11,548 bases of DNA. Origin: Candidatus Delongbacteria bacterium. GTDB taxonomy: Bacteria; UBA4055. The stretch spans positions 1 to 11,548 of the forward strand of contig WTAK01000287.1 of NCBI GenBank assembly GCA_013139625.1, given 5' to 3'. Shown one piece after another: positions 1 through 6,723 of this stretch (position 1 is the stretch's first letter; the number at the start of each line of letters is the position of its first letter). The notes below the pieces were generated by a model, which saw only the letters and a program-made list of their open reading frames with translations, had not been told where the DNA came from and did not search any database. A program made the position numbers and the translations under genes.

Positions 1-1
1 A

Positions 2-364
2 ATATTTGTAAAGCATCATTTTTCATCAGCACATAAATTGATCGATTATGATGGAGAATGTAAAAAATTGCATGGACATAACTGGAAAGTTCAAGTCCAT
101 GCTAGAGCAAAAGTGTTAAATGAGATAGGTATTTCACTGGATTTTAAAGAATTTAAAAAAATTGTAAGAGAAGAAATAGATAAGTTTGACCATGTTTATT
201 TGAATGATCATCCGGTTCTAAAGGATATTAATCCAACTGCAGAAAATATGGCTCGGATCCTATTTGATATATTATCAGAACAGATAAATAATGAAGACCT
301 AAAGATACATATGGTCGAGATCTGGGAGACTGATAATAACGGAGTCAGATATTTTAAAGATTAG
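2..364 (+). CDS. queD: 6-carboxytetrahydropterin synthase QueD, 5' end cut by window edge
   Basis: QueD converts 7,8-dihydroneopterin triphosphate to 6-carboxy-5,6,7,8-tetrahydropterin, an early cytosolic step towards 7-deazaguanines such as queuosine. The reading frame is open from base 2 and gives 120 visible residues. The sequence FSSAH (visible residues 7-11) and CKKLHGHN (20-27) supply the zinc-binding histidines H11, H24 and H26 and the catalytic C20. The spacing C-x3-H-G-H is the QueD pattern rather than the eukaryotic PTPS or folate-type PTPS-III pattern. FDH (62-64) and the WET glutamate (E109) are the other conserved active-site positions. The family is usually about 120-140 residues, so only the first few residues are missing. 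A TTG at 38 opens the frame if one demands a start codon, but it falls after the first zinc ligand and cannot be the real start. No neighbour of the queuosine pathway is visible. Confidence 0.93.
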   Translation: MFVKHHFSSAHKLIDYDGECKKLHGHNWKVQVHARAKVLNEIGISLDFKEFKKIVREEIDKFDHVYLNDHPVLKDINPTAENMARILFDILSEQINNEDLKIHMVEIWETDNNGVRYFKD

Positions 365-420
365 AATAATTGCAAAAGCGTAGATATTGTAAATGTTGAA
401 ATAGACAGTATAAAAATGGT

Positions 421-476
421 ATTTTATGCTAGGTAAATCAATGAAGTGGAATTTATGATTGGATTACCTATAAAAT
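421..476 (+). terminator. Imperfect stem-loop downstream of queD, possible terminator
   Basis: ATTTTA (421-426) pairs with TAAAAT (471-476), TAGGTAA (430-436) with TTACCTA (464-470), and ATCA (437-440) with TGAT (456-459). A 3-base bulge lies on the left arm and a 4-base bulge on the right. There is no T-run directly after the stem. The nearest is TTTTTT at 494-499, which is itself opposed by AAAAAA at 483-488. It begins 57 bases after the queD stop, so a terminator or a 3' processing structure is reasonable, but it is not a textbook rho-independent terminator. Confidence 0.4.
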
Positions 477-543
477 AAATTGAAAAAAGACCATTTTTTA
501 TTTGAAATATATAATAGTATTATCTAAATTAACTTAGTTATAT

Positions 544-555
544 ACAACATGTTGT
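544..555. promoter_or_regulatory. Perfect 12-bp palindrome in the dnaE leader
   Basis: ACAACATGTTGT reads the same on both strands. A dyad of this size about 143 bases before the dnaE start, and about 30 bases after the only TATAAT-like hexamer, could be an operator for a dimeric regulator. Nothing in the window identifies a regulator, so the role is a guess. Confidence 0.35.
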
Positions 556-657
556 GTCAGAGAAGTTTTTAATACCCAAGATGTAGTGTTTGGGAAACTT
601 TTAGTACAAAAGGTGTAGAGTCAGAGAAGAGAAGCTTTAAATGACCAATATGTAGTG
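556..657 (+). repeat. Two diverged direct-repeat copies upstream of dnaE
   Basis: GTCAGAGAAG occurs exactly at 556-565 and 620-629. A second block, 15 bases long, occurs at 575-589 and 643-657 and matches at 13 of 15 positions (shared core ATGTAGTGT). The order of blocks is the same in both copies, with a 4-base length difference between them, so this looks like an old tandem duplication with a period of about 64-68 bp. In the first copy, CCCAA (575-579) can pair with TTGGG (590-594) and AAGTTT (563-568) with AAACTT (595-600), giving a hairpin. The second copy has lost that pairing. Confidence 0.6.
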
Positions 658-697
658 TGTTAGCCGGATAATTACAAAATATAGTTAAGGTCATTCA

Positions 698-3600
698 ATG
701 TCATTCGTGCATTTACATAATCATTCTCACTATTCCACCCTAGACGGACTTTCAAAACCTAAAAATATGATCCAAAAAGCAGTTGAGTTAAAACAACCTG
801 CAATGGCTATTACTGATCATGGCAATATGATGGGTGTAATAGATTTCTATAAACAAGCAACAGCAGCCGGTATTAAGCCGATCATTGGTGTGGAAGCCTA
901 TATCGTTCAAGACCGAACGATCAAAGATAAAGGTGAAAAAAGAAAGCACTTAGTTCTTCTTGCTAAGAATAAGATAGGATATCAAAATTTATTGTATATT
1001 TGTACTAAAGCAAGTTTAACAGGTTTTTATCATAAACCTAGAATTGATTATAAACTGCTTGAAGAGCATAGTGAAGGTCTTATAGGTCTATCTGCATGTT
1101 TAGCAGGTGAAATCCCCAGAGCTATAATGAATGAGAAGCTTGATGAAGCCAGAGAAGCAGCTCAAAAATATCATAAAATATTTGGAAAAGATAATTTTTA
1201 TTTAGAAGTTCAGCATCATCCTGAGATAAAAGAACAAGAAATTGTAAATAGGGAGTTGCTAAGAATATCTAAAGAGACCGGATTAGGGCTTGTAGCAACG
1301 AATGATACCCATTACATAAATAAAGAAGATGATATTATACAAGATGCTCTAGTTTGTGTAAATACAGGTAGGTTACTCAATGAACAGAATAATAGACTTT
1401 GTATGCTGGGTGGGGATTATTCAATACTATCAACTCAGGAAATGGAAAAGAATTTCAAAGATTATCCAGGTGCAATAGAGAACACTGTGAAGATCGCTGA
1501 TTCATGTAACCTTGAAATTGAGTTCGATCAATCATTATTACCGAAGTTTAGTTGCCCTGATGGTTTGACTGAGGATGAATATTTAATTCAATTGTGTGAT
1601 GTCGGTCTAAAAAATAGATATGGTATAGATAAAGATGAGGTAGGAAAATATTTTTTAAGTAGTGATAAGCAGCTAAAGGATCTACCAATACCATTTGATG
1701 ATATCATTACAAGATTGAAATTTGAACTTGAGACTGTAAATAATATGGGCTTTCCGGGTTATTTCTTGATCGTGCAGGAGTTTGTAAACTGGGCAAAGGA
1801 AAGAGATATTCTAGTAGGTCCCGGTAGAGGTTCTGCCGCAGGATCAGTTATATCATTTTTAACAGGAATAACTAATGTTGATCCATTGAAATATGGTTTA
1901 CTTTTTGAAAGATTCCTTAATCCTGACAGAATATCAATGCCTGATATTGATATTGATTTTCAAGATGATAAAAGAGAACAAGTACTGGATTACGTTAAAG
2001 ATAAATACGGTAGAGACAATGTTTGTCAGGTGGTTACATATCAAACAATGGCAGCTAAAAATTCTGTCAGAGATATAGGTAGAGTTATGGATGTGCCTTT
2101 ATCGCAGGTAAACGAGATATCAGGAAAAATCTCAGGCAAGCCGGGAACAACTATTAAATCTAGCCTAGAAGAAAAAGAATTTAAAAATATATATTCTGCC
2201 AATGACACGAATAAAGAACTGATCGATATGGCAAATAGGATAGAAGGTACTATTAGAGGTACCGGAACACATGCCTGTGCCGTTATAATCAGTGATAAGC
2301 CTGTATATAACTATGTTCCTTTGCAATATCCCCCAAAGGACACTAATACTGTTATAACGCAGTATGAAGGACCGCAATTAGATGATCTTGGTCTTTTAAA
2401 GATGGATTTTTTAGGATTAAGTACATTATCTATTATCTCAAATACAATTAAATACATTTATCAATTTACCGGTGAAAAGATAGATATTGATACAATCCCT
2501 TTTGATGATAAAAAAGTTTATGAAATGTATTCACGAGGAGACACTAACGGTATTTTCCAGTTTGAATCTGCCGGAATGAAGAAACATCTTCGTGAGTTAA
2601 AGCCTGATAAGTTCGAATATCTTTATGCCATGAATGCATTGTACAGACCGGGACCGATGGAATACATTCCTTCATTTATTGATAGGAAACATGGCAAAGA
2701 GAAAGTTGAATACGATCATCCTTTGATGGAAAAATATCTAAAGAACACATATGGTATTACTGTGTATCAAGAGCAGGTCATGATGCTTTCAAGAGAATTA
2801 GCGGGGTTTACCAGAGGTGAATCTGATATGCTAAGAAAAGCCATGGGTAAGAAGAAAATTAAACTAATGAATGATCTGAAGGTTAAGTTTGTCGATGGTT
2901 GTAAGAAAAATGAAAAGTTTATAGATGGGTGTAAAGCTATAAATGTACCTGTCGATAAAACAATTGATAAGATCTGGACTGACTGGGAAGCATTCGGAAA
3001 ATATGCATTTAATCTTTCTCACTCCGTCTGTTATGCTTATGTATCTTATCAAACTGCTTATTTAAAAGTAAATTATCCTATTCAGTTCATGTCAGCAATG
3101 TTAAACAATGTTAAAAATAATTCAGATAAAGTTTTAAAATATATTGATGAATGTGAGAATATGGGAATTGAAATTGTCAGACCTGATGTCAATTATAGTG
3201 ATATGGATTTTGCACCTACTGAAGATGGAAAGATAGCCTTCGGATTACTTGCGATAAAAAATGTTGGAGAAAAAGCTATTGAGTCGATTATAAATACCAG
3301 AAAAAAAGGCGGAGAATATAAAGATATTTATGATTTCCTGGAAAGGATCGATATTTCAAAAGCTAATAAAAGAACTATAGAACATTTATCAAAAGCCGGA
3401 GCACTGGATTCATTAGGTCACAAACGATCACAAATAGTAAATTCTTTAGAAGAACTACTTCCACATTTCCAGAAAATAGCTTCAAGAAAGTTAGATTGGG
3501 GTAATAGTTTATTCGGAGATAACTCAGATCAGGAAATTGTGATAAATCACCCTGCGTTATTAGATATAGAAGAATTTGACAAATCCAGTTTGTTAGAACA

Positions 3601-4216
3601 AGAGAAAGAATTGATAGGCTTATATGTATCAGGGCATCCGTTAGATAAGTACAAAGATCTGATAAAAGCATTATCTATAAATCAAAAAGTCTTAACCGAT
3701 TCATTTTCGGATAATTATACTTTTACTCTAGGTGGAATGTTAAGAACTAAAAGAATCCGAACAACAAAGACCAATAAGCAAATGGCGAATCTAACGGTCA
3801 CAACTTATTACGGTGATGAGGATCTGGTATTATTTCCGAAAAAATTTGATAAATACAATGAAAAATTAAATGAAAATGAAGTATATTTTTTCAAGCTGAG
3901 ATTTCAAAGACAAGGAGAATATTTCAGCTTAATAGTTGATGAAGTTTATGATTATGAGAGGGCACAGCAAATGTTTGGAGAAAAAACAAATACTGTAAAG
4001 ATCAATTTCAACCCTAAGGATCTTAATGAAGTTATTGTGGATAACTTTATTAAACATCTTCAGAGCCATGAAGGTAACAAGGATCTGTATTTTAAAGTAA
4101 ACGGGACTAAGAACGAGAATTATTTCTTAAAATCCTCTTCTTACAAGGTTTCCGGATCTTTAAAATTTGTAAAGGGTGTAAAAGAGATCTTAGGAGAAAA
4201 TAGTATTGATTTTTAG
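698..4216 (+). CDS. dnaE: DNA polymerase III alpha subunit (DnaE1 type), 1172 aa
   Basis: This is the catalytic subunit of the replicative polymerase. The N-terminal PHP domain (about 1-280) keeps HLHNHS (5-10), D16, TDHGN (40-44), E66, H84, C134 and NDTH (202-205). The C-family polymerase core has GPGRGSAAGS (374-383), the catalytic aspartates D416 and D418 in the PDIDIDF motif, and the third aspartate D570 in LLKMDFLGL. YRPGPM and the SHSVCYAYVSYQTAYLK region of the fingers follow. A helix-hairpin-helix region lies near 874-915, a candidate clamp-binding motif GNSLF at 935-939, and an OB-fold near 1008-1085. The length matches the family (E. coli 1160 aa). The ATG is preceded by AAGG seven bases upstream. 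The stop codon overlaps the next gene by 11 bp, so the two are probably co-transcribed. Confidence 0.98.
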   Translation: MSFVHLHNHSHYSTLDGLSKPKNMIQKAVELKQPAMAITDHGNMMGVIDFYKQATAAGIKPIIGVEAYIVQDRTIKDKGEKRKHLVLLAKNKIGYQNLLYICTKASLTGFYHKPRIDYKLLEEHSEGLIGLSACLAGEIPRAIMNEKLDEAREAAQKYHKIFGKDNFYLEVQHHPEIKEQEIVNRELLRISKETGLGLVATNDTHYINKEDDIIQDALVCVNTGRLLNEQNNRLCMLGGDYSILSTQEMEKNFKDYPGAIENTVKIADSCNLEIEFDQSLLPKFSCPDGLTEDEYLIQLCDVGLKNRYGIDKDEVGKYFLSSDKQLKDLPIPFDDIITRLKFELETVNNMGFPGYFLIVQEFVNWAKERDILVGPGRGSAAGSVISFLTGITNVDPLKYGLLFERFLNPDRISMPDIDIDFQDDKREQVLDYVKDKYGRDNVCQVVTYQTMAAKNSVRDIGRVMDVPLSQVNEISGKISGKPGTTIKSSLEEKEFKNIYSANDTNKELIDMANRIEGTIRGTGTHACAVIISDKPVYNYVPLQYPPKDTNTVITQYEGPQLDDLGLLKMDFLGLSTLSIISNTIKYIYQFTGEKIDIDTIPFDDKKVYEMYSRGDTNGIFQFESAGMKKHLRELKPDKFEYLYAMNALYRPGPMEYIPSFIDRKHGKEKVEYDHPLMEKYLKNTYGITVYQEQVMMLSRELAGFTRGESDMLRKAMGKKKIKLMNDLKVKFVDGCKKNEKFIDGCKAINVPVDKTIDKIWTDWEAFGKYAFNLSHSVCYAYVSYQTAYLKVNYPIQFMSAMLNNVKNNSDKVLKYIDECENMGIEIVRPDVNYSDMDFAPTEDGKIAFGLLAIKNVGEKAIESIINTRKKGGEYKDIYDFLERIDISKANKRTIEHLSKAGALDSLGHKRSQIVNSLEELLPHFQKIASRKLDWGNSLFGDNSDQEIVINHPALLDIEEFDKSSLLEQEKELIGLYVSGHPLDKYKDLIKALSINQKVLTDSFSDNYTFTLGGMLRTKRIRTTKTNKQMANLTVTTYYGDEDLVLFPKKFDKYNEKLNENEVYFFKLRFQRQGEYFSLIVDEVYDYERAQQMFGEKTNTVKINFNPKDLNEVIVDNFIKHLQSHEGNKDLYFKVNGTKNENYFLKSSSYKVSGSLKFVKGVKEILGENSIDF
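4192..4208 (+). promoter_or_regulatory. Ribosome site fixing a TTG start for the transglycosylase
   Basis: AGGAG at 4192-4196 lies nine bases before a TTG at 4206-4208, inside the end of dnaE. No ATG or GTG with a comparable site is seen in this frame. The residues that follow form a good signal peptide, so TTG is taken as the start codon. Confidence 0.75.
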
Positions 4217-5438
4217 TTTAAAAATCAATATAACTATACTAGTTTTAATTCTTTTGGCAAACCCACTATTTGCTGAACCTAAACTTTATTTTAAAAAGTT
4301 ATCAAAAGATCCAAAGTTTTTGCATGAGATTATTGCAGAGAGGTTACAGCAGGAGTCAGACAGCCTGAGAAATATTATTTCATCCATTCCTATCGGTGAA
4401 AGATTACTTGATCAGCTTGTAAAGAAGATTTATCTTTCCTCAGCAAATTACTTAAATACGAAATATACAACCATCAATAAGATCGATACATTGAATTTTG
4501 TTGAGAGTGTTTTGGAAGATCTTGGGAATTCGAATTATTTCAAGAAAAGAAATAAGGCATGGAATGATTCATCTCTGATGAAATATTTAACTTTTAGGAT
4601 CGAATATCATTTTCTGGGAGATTACTTAAAGAATTTTGATCTGCAAGATTTCAAAGATAATGATATTTACCACGATATCATTACTAAGGCAAATAAAGAT
4701 TCTTTAGCTATAGATAAAGTTGATAGTTTATTATCACAAATTAAGACCCTAAGATTTGACCCTTTACATTTTTATTACAAACCAAATTCAATTAGAGAGC
4801 AGCAAAGAGTTGATAAGTTCAATGTTAATAAGTTTGATTTTGATCGACTAGAGAAGTTCTACAATGAGCATTCTGATGTTCTGGAAAGAACTGAGGATGA
4901 ATATAAGGTCAATAAAGAGATCATTATTGCAATTCTGAGAAAGGAAACAAATTTAGGTCAATACAAATTAAGGATAAATCCTTTCCAGGTTTTACTCGGT
5001 CAAGCTCAATTTGGGATACTTAATCCACTATTAAATGATGTTGATAAGGATAAACAGAGAAAAAGAATAAATAGGCTTAGAAGATCTGCTCAGAGAAGTT
5101 TATATCATATTATTAAGTTCTGTATTGACAATGATTTTAAAGCTGATGAGATAAAAGGGAATTTTGTTGGTGCGATAGGATATACTCAGTTCATGCCTTT
5201 CAATTTACATTTGGCAAAAGATGGGGATTATGATGGGAAGGCGGATCTTTCTAATATGGATGATGCGATTATAAGTATAGGGAATTTTCTGCATTACAAC
5301 GGGTGGAAGAAGAATATTCTCTTGAATAAGAAGAACAAGAAGAAGATCATTAGGCAAATTTTAAAATACAACACCAGTGATAGTTATGCTGATGCGATTT
5401 TTCAGATCGCAGAGAAGTTAGGGAAGAGGATCAATTGA
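4206..5438 (+). CDS. Secreted MltB-like lytic murein transglycosylase, 410 aa
   Basis: Enzymes of this family (SLT_2, GH103) cut the MurNAc-GlcNAc bond of peptidoglycan and form a 1,6-anhydro product in the periplasm. A signal peptide (1-23) has a hydrophobic core ILVLILLANPLFA and a likely signal peptidase I site before EPK. There is no lipobox cysteine, unlike E. coli MltB. The catalytic module is at the C-terminus: NKEIIIAILRKETNLG carries the probable catalytic glutamate E247, followed by GNFVGAIGYTQFMP (318-331) and the acidic DGDYDGKADL segment (339-348), then ISIGNFLHYNGW (356-367). The first 200 residues are charged, mostly helical and unassigned. The gene overlaps dnaE by 11 bp. Its last codons and stop lie in a tandem heptamer array, so the C-terminus may have been reset by that repeat. 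The protein ends soon after the catalytic fold. Confidence 0.88.
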   Translation: MIFSLKINITILVLILLANPLFAEPKLYFKKLSKDPKFLHEIIAERLQQESDSLRNIISSIPIGERLLDQLVKKIYLSSANYLNTKYTTINKIDTLNFVESVLEDLGNSNYFKKRNKAWNDSSLMKYLTFRIEYHFLGDYLKNFDLQDFKDNDIYHDIITKANKDSLAIDKVDSLLSQIKTLRFDPLHFYYKPNSIREQQRVDKFNVNKFDFDRLEKFYNEHSDVLERTEDEYKVNKEIIIAILRKETNLGQYKLRINPFQVLLGQAQFGILNPLLNDVDKDKQRKRINRLRRSAQRSLYHIIKFCIDNDFKADEIKGNFVGAIGYTQFMPFNLHLAKDGDYDGKADLSNMDDAIISIGNFLHYNGWKKNILLNKKNKKKIIRQILKYNTSDSYADAIFQIAEKLGKRIN

Positions 5439-5459
5439 CAATTTACAATGGACAATTGA
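5432..5459. repeat. Four tandem heptamers (CAATTGA type)
   Basis: The units are CAATTGA (5432-5438), CAATTTA (5439-5445), CAATGGA (5446-5452) and CAATTGA (5453-5459), with no spacing. The TGA of the first unit is the stop codon of the transglycosylase. The outer units also form an inverted repeat, TCAATTG (5431-5437) with CAATTGA (5453-5459). The array resembles the short tandemly repeated heptamers known from filamentous cyanobacteria and is probably one member of a dispersed family. Confidence 0.75.
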
Positions 5460-5495
5460 TTCCGTAGGGTCGGGTACCCCTGTGTCCGACCGGAA
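5460..5495. repeat. GC-rich palindromic element
   Basis: GGTCGG (5468-5473) pairs with CCGACC (5486-5491), and TTCC (5460-5463) with GGAA (5492-5495), leaving a 4-base bulge on the left. The loop contains GGGTACCC (5472-5479), itself a palindrome. This GC-rich island abuts the heptamer array directly in otherwise AT-rich DNA. It reads as a REP-like dispersed element rather than a terminator, because no T-run follows. Confidence 0.6.
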
Positions 5496-5559
5496 GCGAG
5501 AATTACATGAAGCTCAAAGAGTATTTCCGATCATAAATAATTTCGAATTATAGTTATAG

Positions 5560-5592
5560 AAAAAAAGGCTGAAATATTTTCAGCCCTTTTTT
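5560..5592. terminator. Bidirectional rho-independent terminator
   Basis: GGCTGAAA (5567-5574) pairs with TTTCAGCC (5578-5585) around a 3-base loop. Seven A precede the stem (5560-5566) and six T follow it (5587-5592), so it works on paper for both strands. It lies between the convergent transglycosylase and aminotransferase genes and probably ends both transcripts. Confidence 0.9.
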
Positions 5593-5612
5593 CGTATAAA
5601 TGAACGTTAATT

Positions 5613-6710
5613 CTATTTATAGAACTCCTTTACCTTATCAGTAATAAAGTTAATTTCTTCATCAGAAAGATCCGGATGCATTGGAAGTGATATAATATTC
5701 TCAGCTATCTTTTCAGATATAGGAAAAGATCCTTTTCCTAAACCAAGATTCTCAAATGCTACCTGTAAATGCAATGGAATAGGGTAATGAATAGCATTTG
5801 GTATCTTATTATCAAATAAGAATTTCTGCAATTCATCTCTATTCTCTAACTGAATTGAAAATTGATGATAGATATGGTAATTGTCCTTATCTTCATAAGG
5901 AACTAATGCAACATCTTTAAGCTTATCTTTATATTTTTCAGCAACTACTCTTCTCTTATTGTTCCAACCATCAAGGCGCTTTAGTTTAATGCTAAGAATT
6001 CCTGCTTGAATAGCATCTAATCTAGAGTTTACACCTACTACTTGATGCTTATATCTTTCGTTTTGACCGTGGTTTGCTATGATCCTTATTTGTGCAGCAA
6101 ATTCATCATCATTCGTTAATATAAGACCGCCATCTCCAGCAGCACCAAGATTTTTTGCAGGGTAGAAACTTACAGTAGCCATGTGTCCTAAAGATCCTAA
6201 CATCTTGCCTTTATATTTTGCACCTATACCTTGAGCATTGTCTTCAATAACAACTAAATTATGTTTCTCAGCTATCTGCATGATCGGATCCATATCGGCA
6301 GCTTGACCATAAAGATGCACAGGTATTATAGCTTTAGTTTTATCAGTAATAGCGGCTTCTATTAGAGCAGGATCGATGTTATAAGTATCTTTGTCAACAT
6401 CTACAAACACAGGAACAGCACCAAGAATTTTAATTGTTTCTGCTGTTGCAATGAAAGTGAAAGGTGTTGTGATCACTTCATCACCGGCTTTGATACCGGC
6501 AGCCATCATCGATATTTGAAGGGCATCGGTTCCATTTGCACAACCAATGGCATGTTTAACTCCAACATACTCAGCTGCTTTTTCTTCAAAGTTTTTTACT
6601 TCAGGTCCACCAACATACCAACCACCTTCTAATATCTCAAGTACTTTTGGTTGAACTTCATCTTTAATTTCAGCATATTGCCTTTTTAGATCCATCATTT
6701 GAATATTCAT
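5613..6710 (-). CDS. DegT/DnrJ/EryC1/StrS family PLP-dependent sugar aminotransferase, 365 aa
   Basis: Members of this fold-type I family usually transfer an amino group, from glutamate, to a keto group on a nucleotide-linked sugar in the cytosol, for surface polysaccharide or glycan synthesis. The sequence shows GTDALQ (60-65) for phosphate binding, VHLYGQAADM (131-140), VIEDNAQ with D157 that contacts the cofactor nitrogen, and SFYPAKNLGAAGDGG with the Schiff-base lysine K186. NSRLDAIQA (228-236) follows. The motifs resemble 3-keto-sugar transaminases of the FdtB/QdtB/WbpE group, but the exact substrate cannot be read and no other sugar genes are in view. The chosen ATG (6710) has AGGAG (6722-6718) seven bases upstream. 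An upstream extension to 6821 in the same frame lies inside the preceding gene and lacks family similarity. Length is normal for the family. Confidence 0.93.
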   Translation of the reverse strand: MNIQMMDLKRQYAEIKDEVQPKVLEILEGGWYVGGPEVKNFEEKAAEYVGVKHAIGCANGTDALQISMMAAGIKAGDEVITTPFTFIATAETIKILGAVPVFVDVDKDTYNIDPALIEAAITDKTKAIIPVHLYGQAADMDPIMQIAEKHNLVVIEDNAQGIGAKYKGKMLGSLGHMATVSFYPAKNLGAAGDGGLILTNDDEFAAQIRIIANHGQNERYKHQVVGVNSRLDAIQAGILSIKLKRLDGWNNKRRVVAEKYKDKLKDVALVPYEDKDNYHIYHQFSIQLENRDELQKFLFDNKIPNAIHYPIPLHLQVAFENLGLGKGSFPISEKIAENIISLPMHPDLSDEEINFITDKVKEFYK

Positions 6711-6723
6711 TTTAAATCTCCTA
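6711..6723 (-). promoter_or_regulatory. Ribosome site overlapping the stop codon of the upstream GTPase gene
   Basis: On the minus strand the GTPase stop TAG (6723-6721) overlaps AGGAG (6722-6718), and the aminotransferase ATG follows seven bases later. This decides the aminotransferase start and implies that ribosomes finishing the GTPase can restart on it. Confidence 0.8.

Larger units (their letters stand above)
365..697. other. Non-coding region between queD and dnaE
   Basis: No credible reading frame is seen on either strand in these 333 bases. The left half holds an imperfect stem-loop (421-476) and an A-tract/T-tract pair (483-488 with 494-499) that could end queD transcription. A TATAAT at 510-515 is the best -10-like hexamer, but no good -35 lies at the usual distance. 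The right half holds a 12-bp palindrome (544-555), a small hairpin (563-600) and two diverged copies of a roughly 65-bp sequence. It ends in the dnaE ribosome site, AAGG at 687-690, seven bases before the ATG. The long leader suggests that dnaE has its own promoter rather than being read through from queD, but this is inference. Confidence 0.6.

Noticed and set aside
38..40. TTG as the start of queD
   Set aside because: The conserved FSSAH zinc-ligand segment lies upstream in the same frame, so the gene begins before the window.
365..697. Riboswitch or tRNA in the queD-dnaE spacer
   Set aside because: No cloverleaf, preQ1-type or other recognisable aptamer core was found. Only simple stems and diverged repeats are visible.
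3375..3671. Minus-strand open frame of 98 codons inside dnaE
   Set aside because: Antisense shadow of the well-supported polymerase gene. The same holds for the minus frames at 2165-2377 and 2864-3052, and for the plus-strand out-of-frame one at 1893-2078.
5432..5459. CRISPR array
   Set aside because: The units are only 7 bp with no spacers, and no cas gene is present. No CRISPR-like repeat-spacer pattern is seen anywhere in the window.
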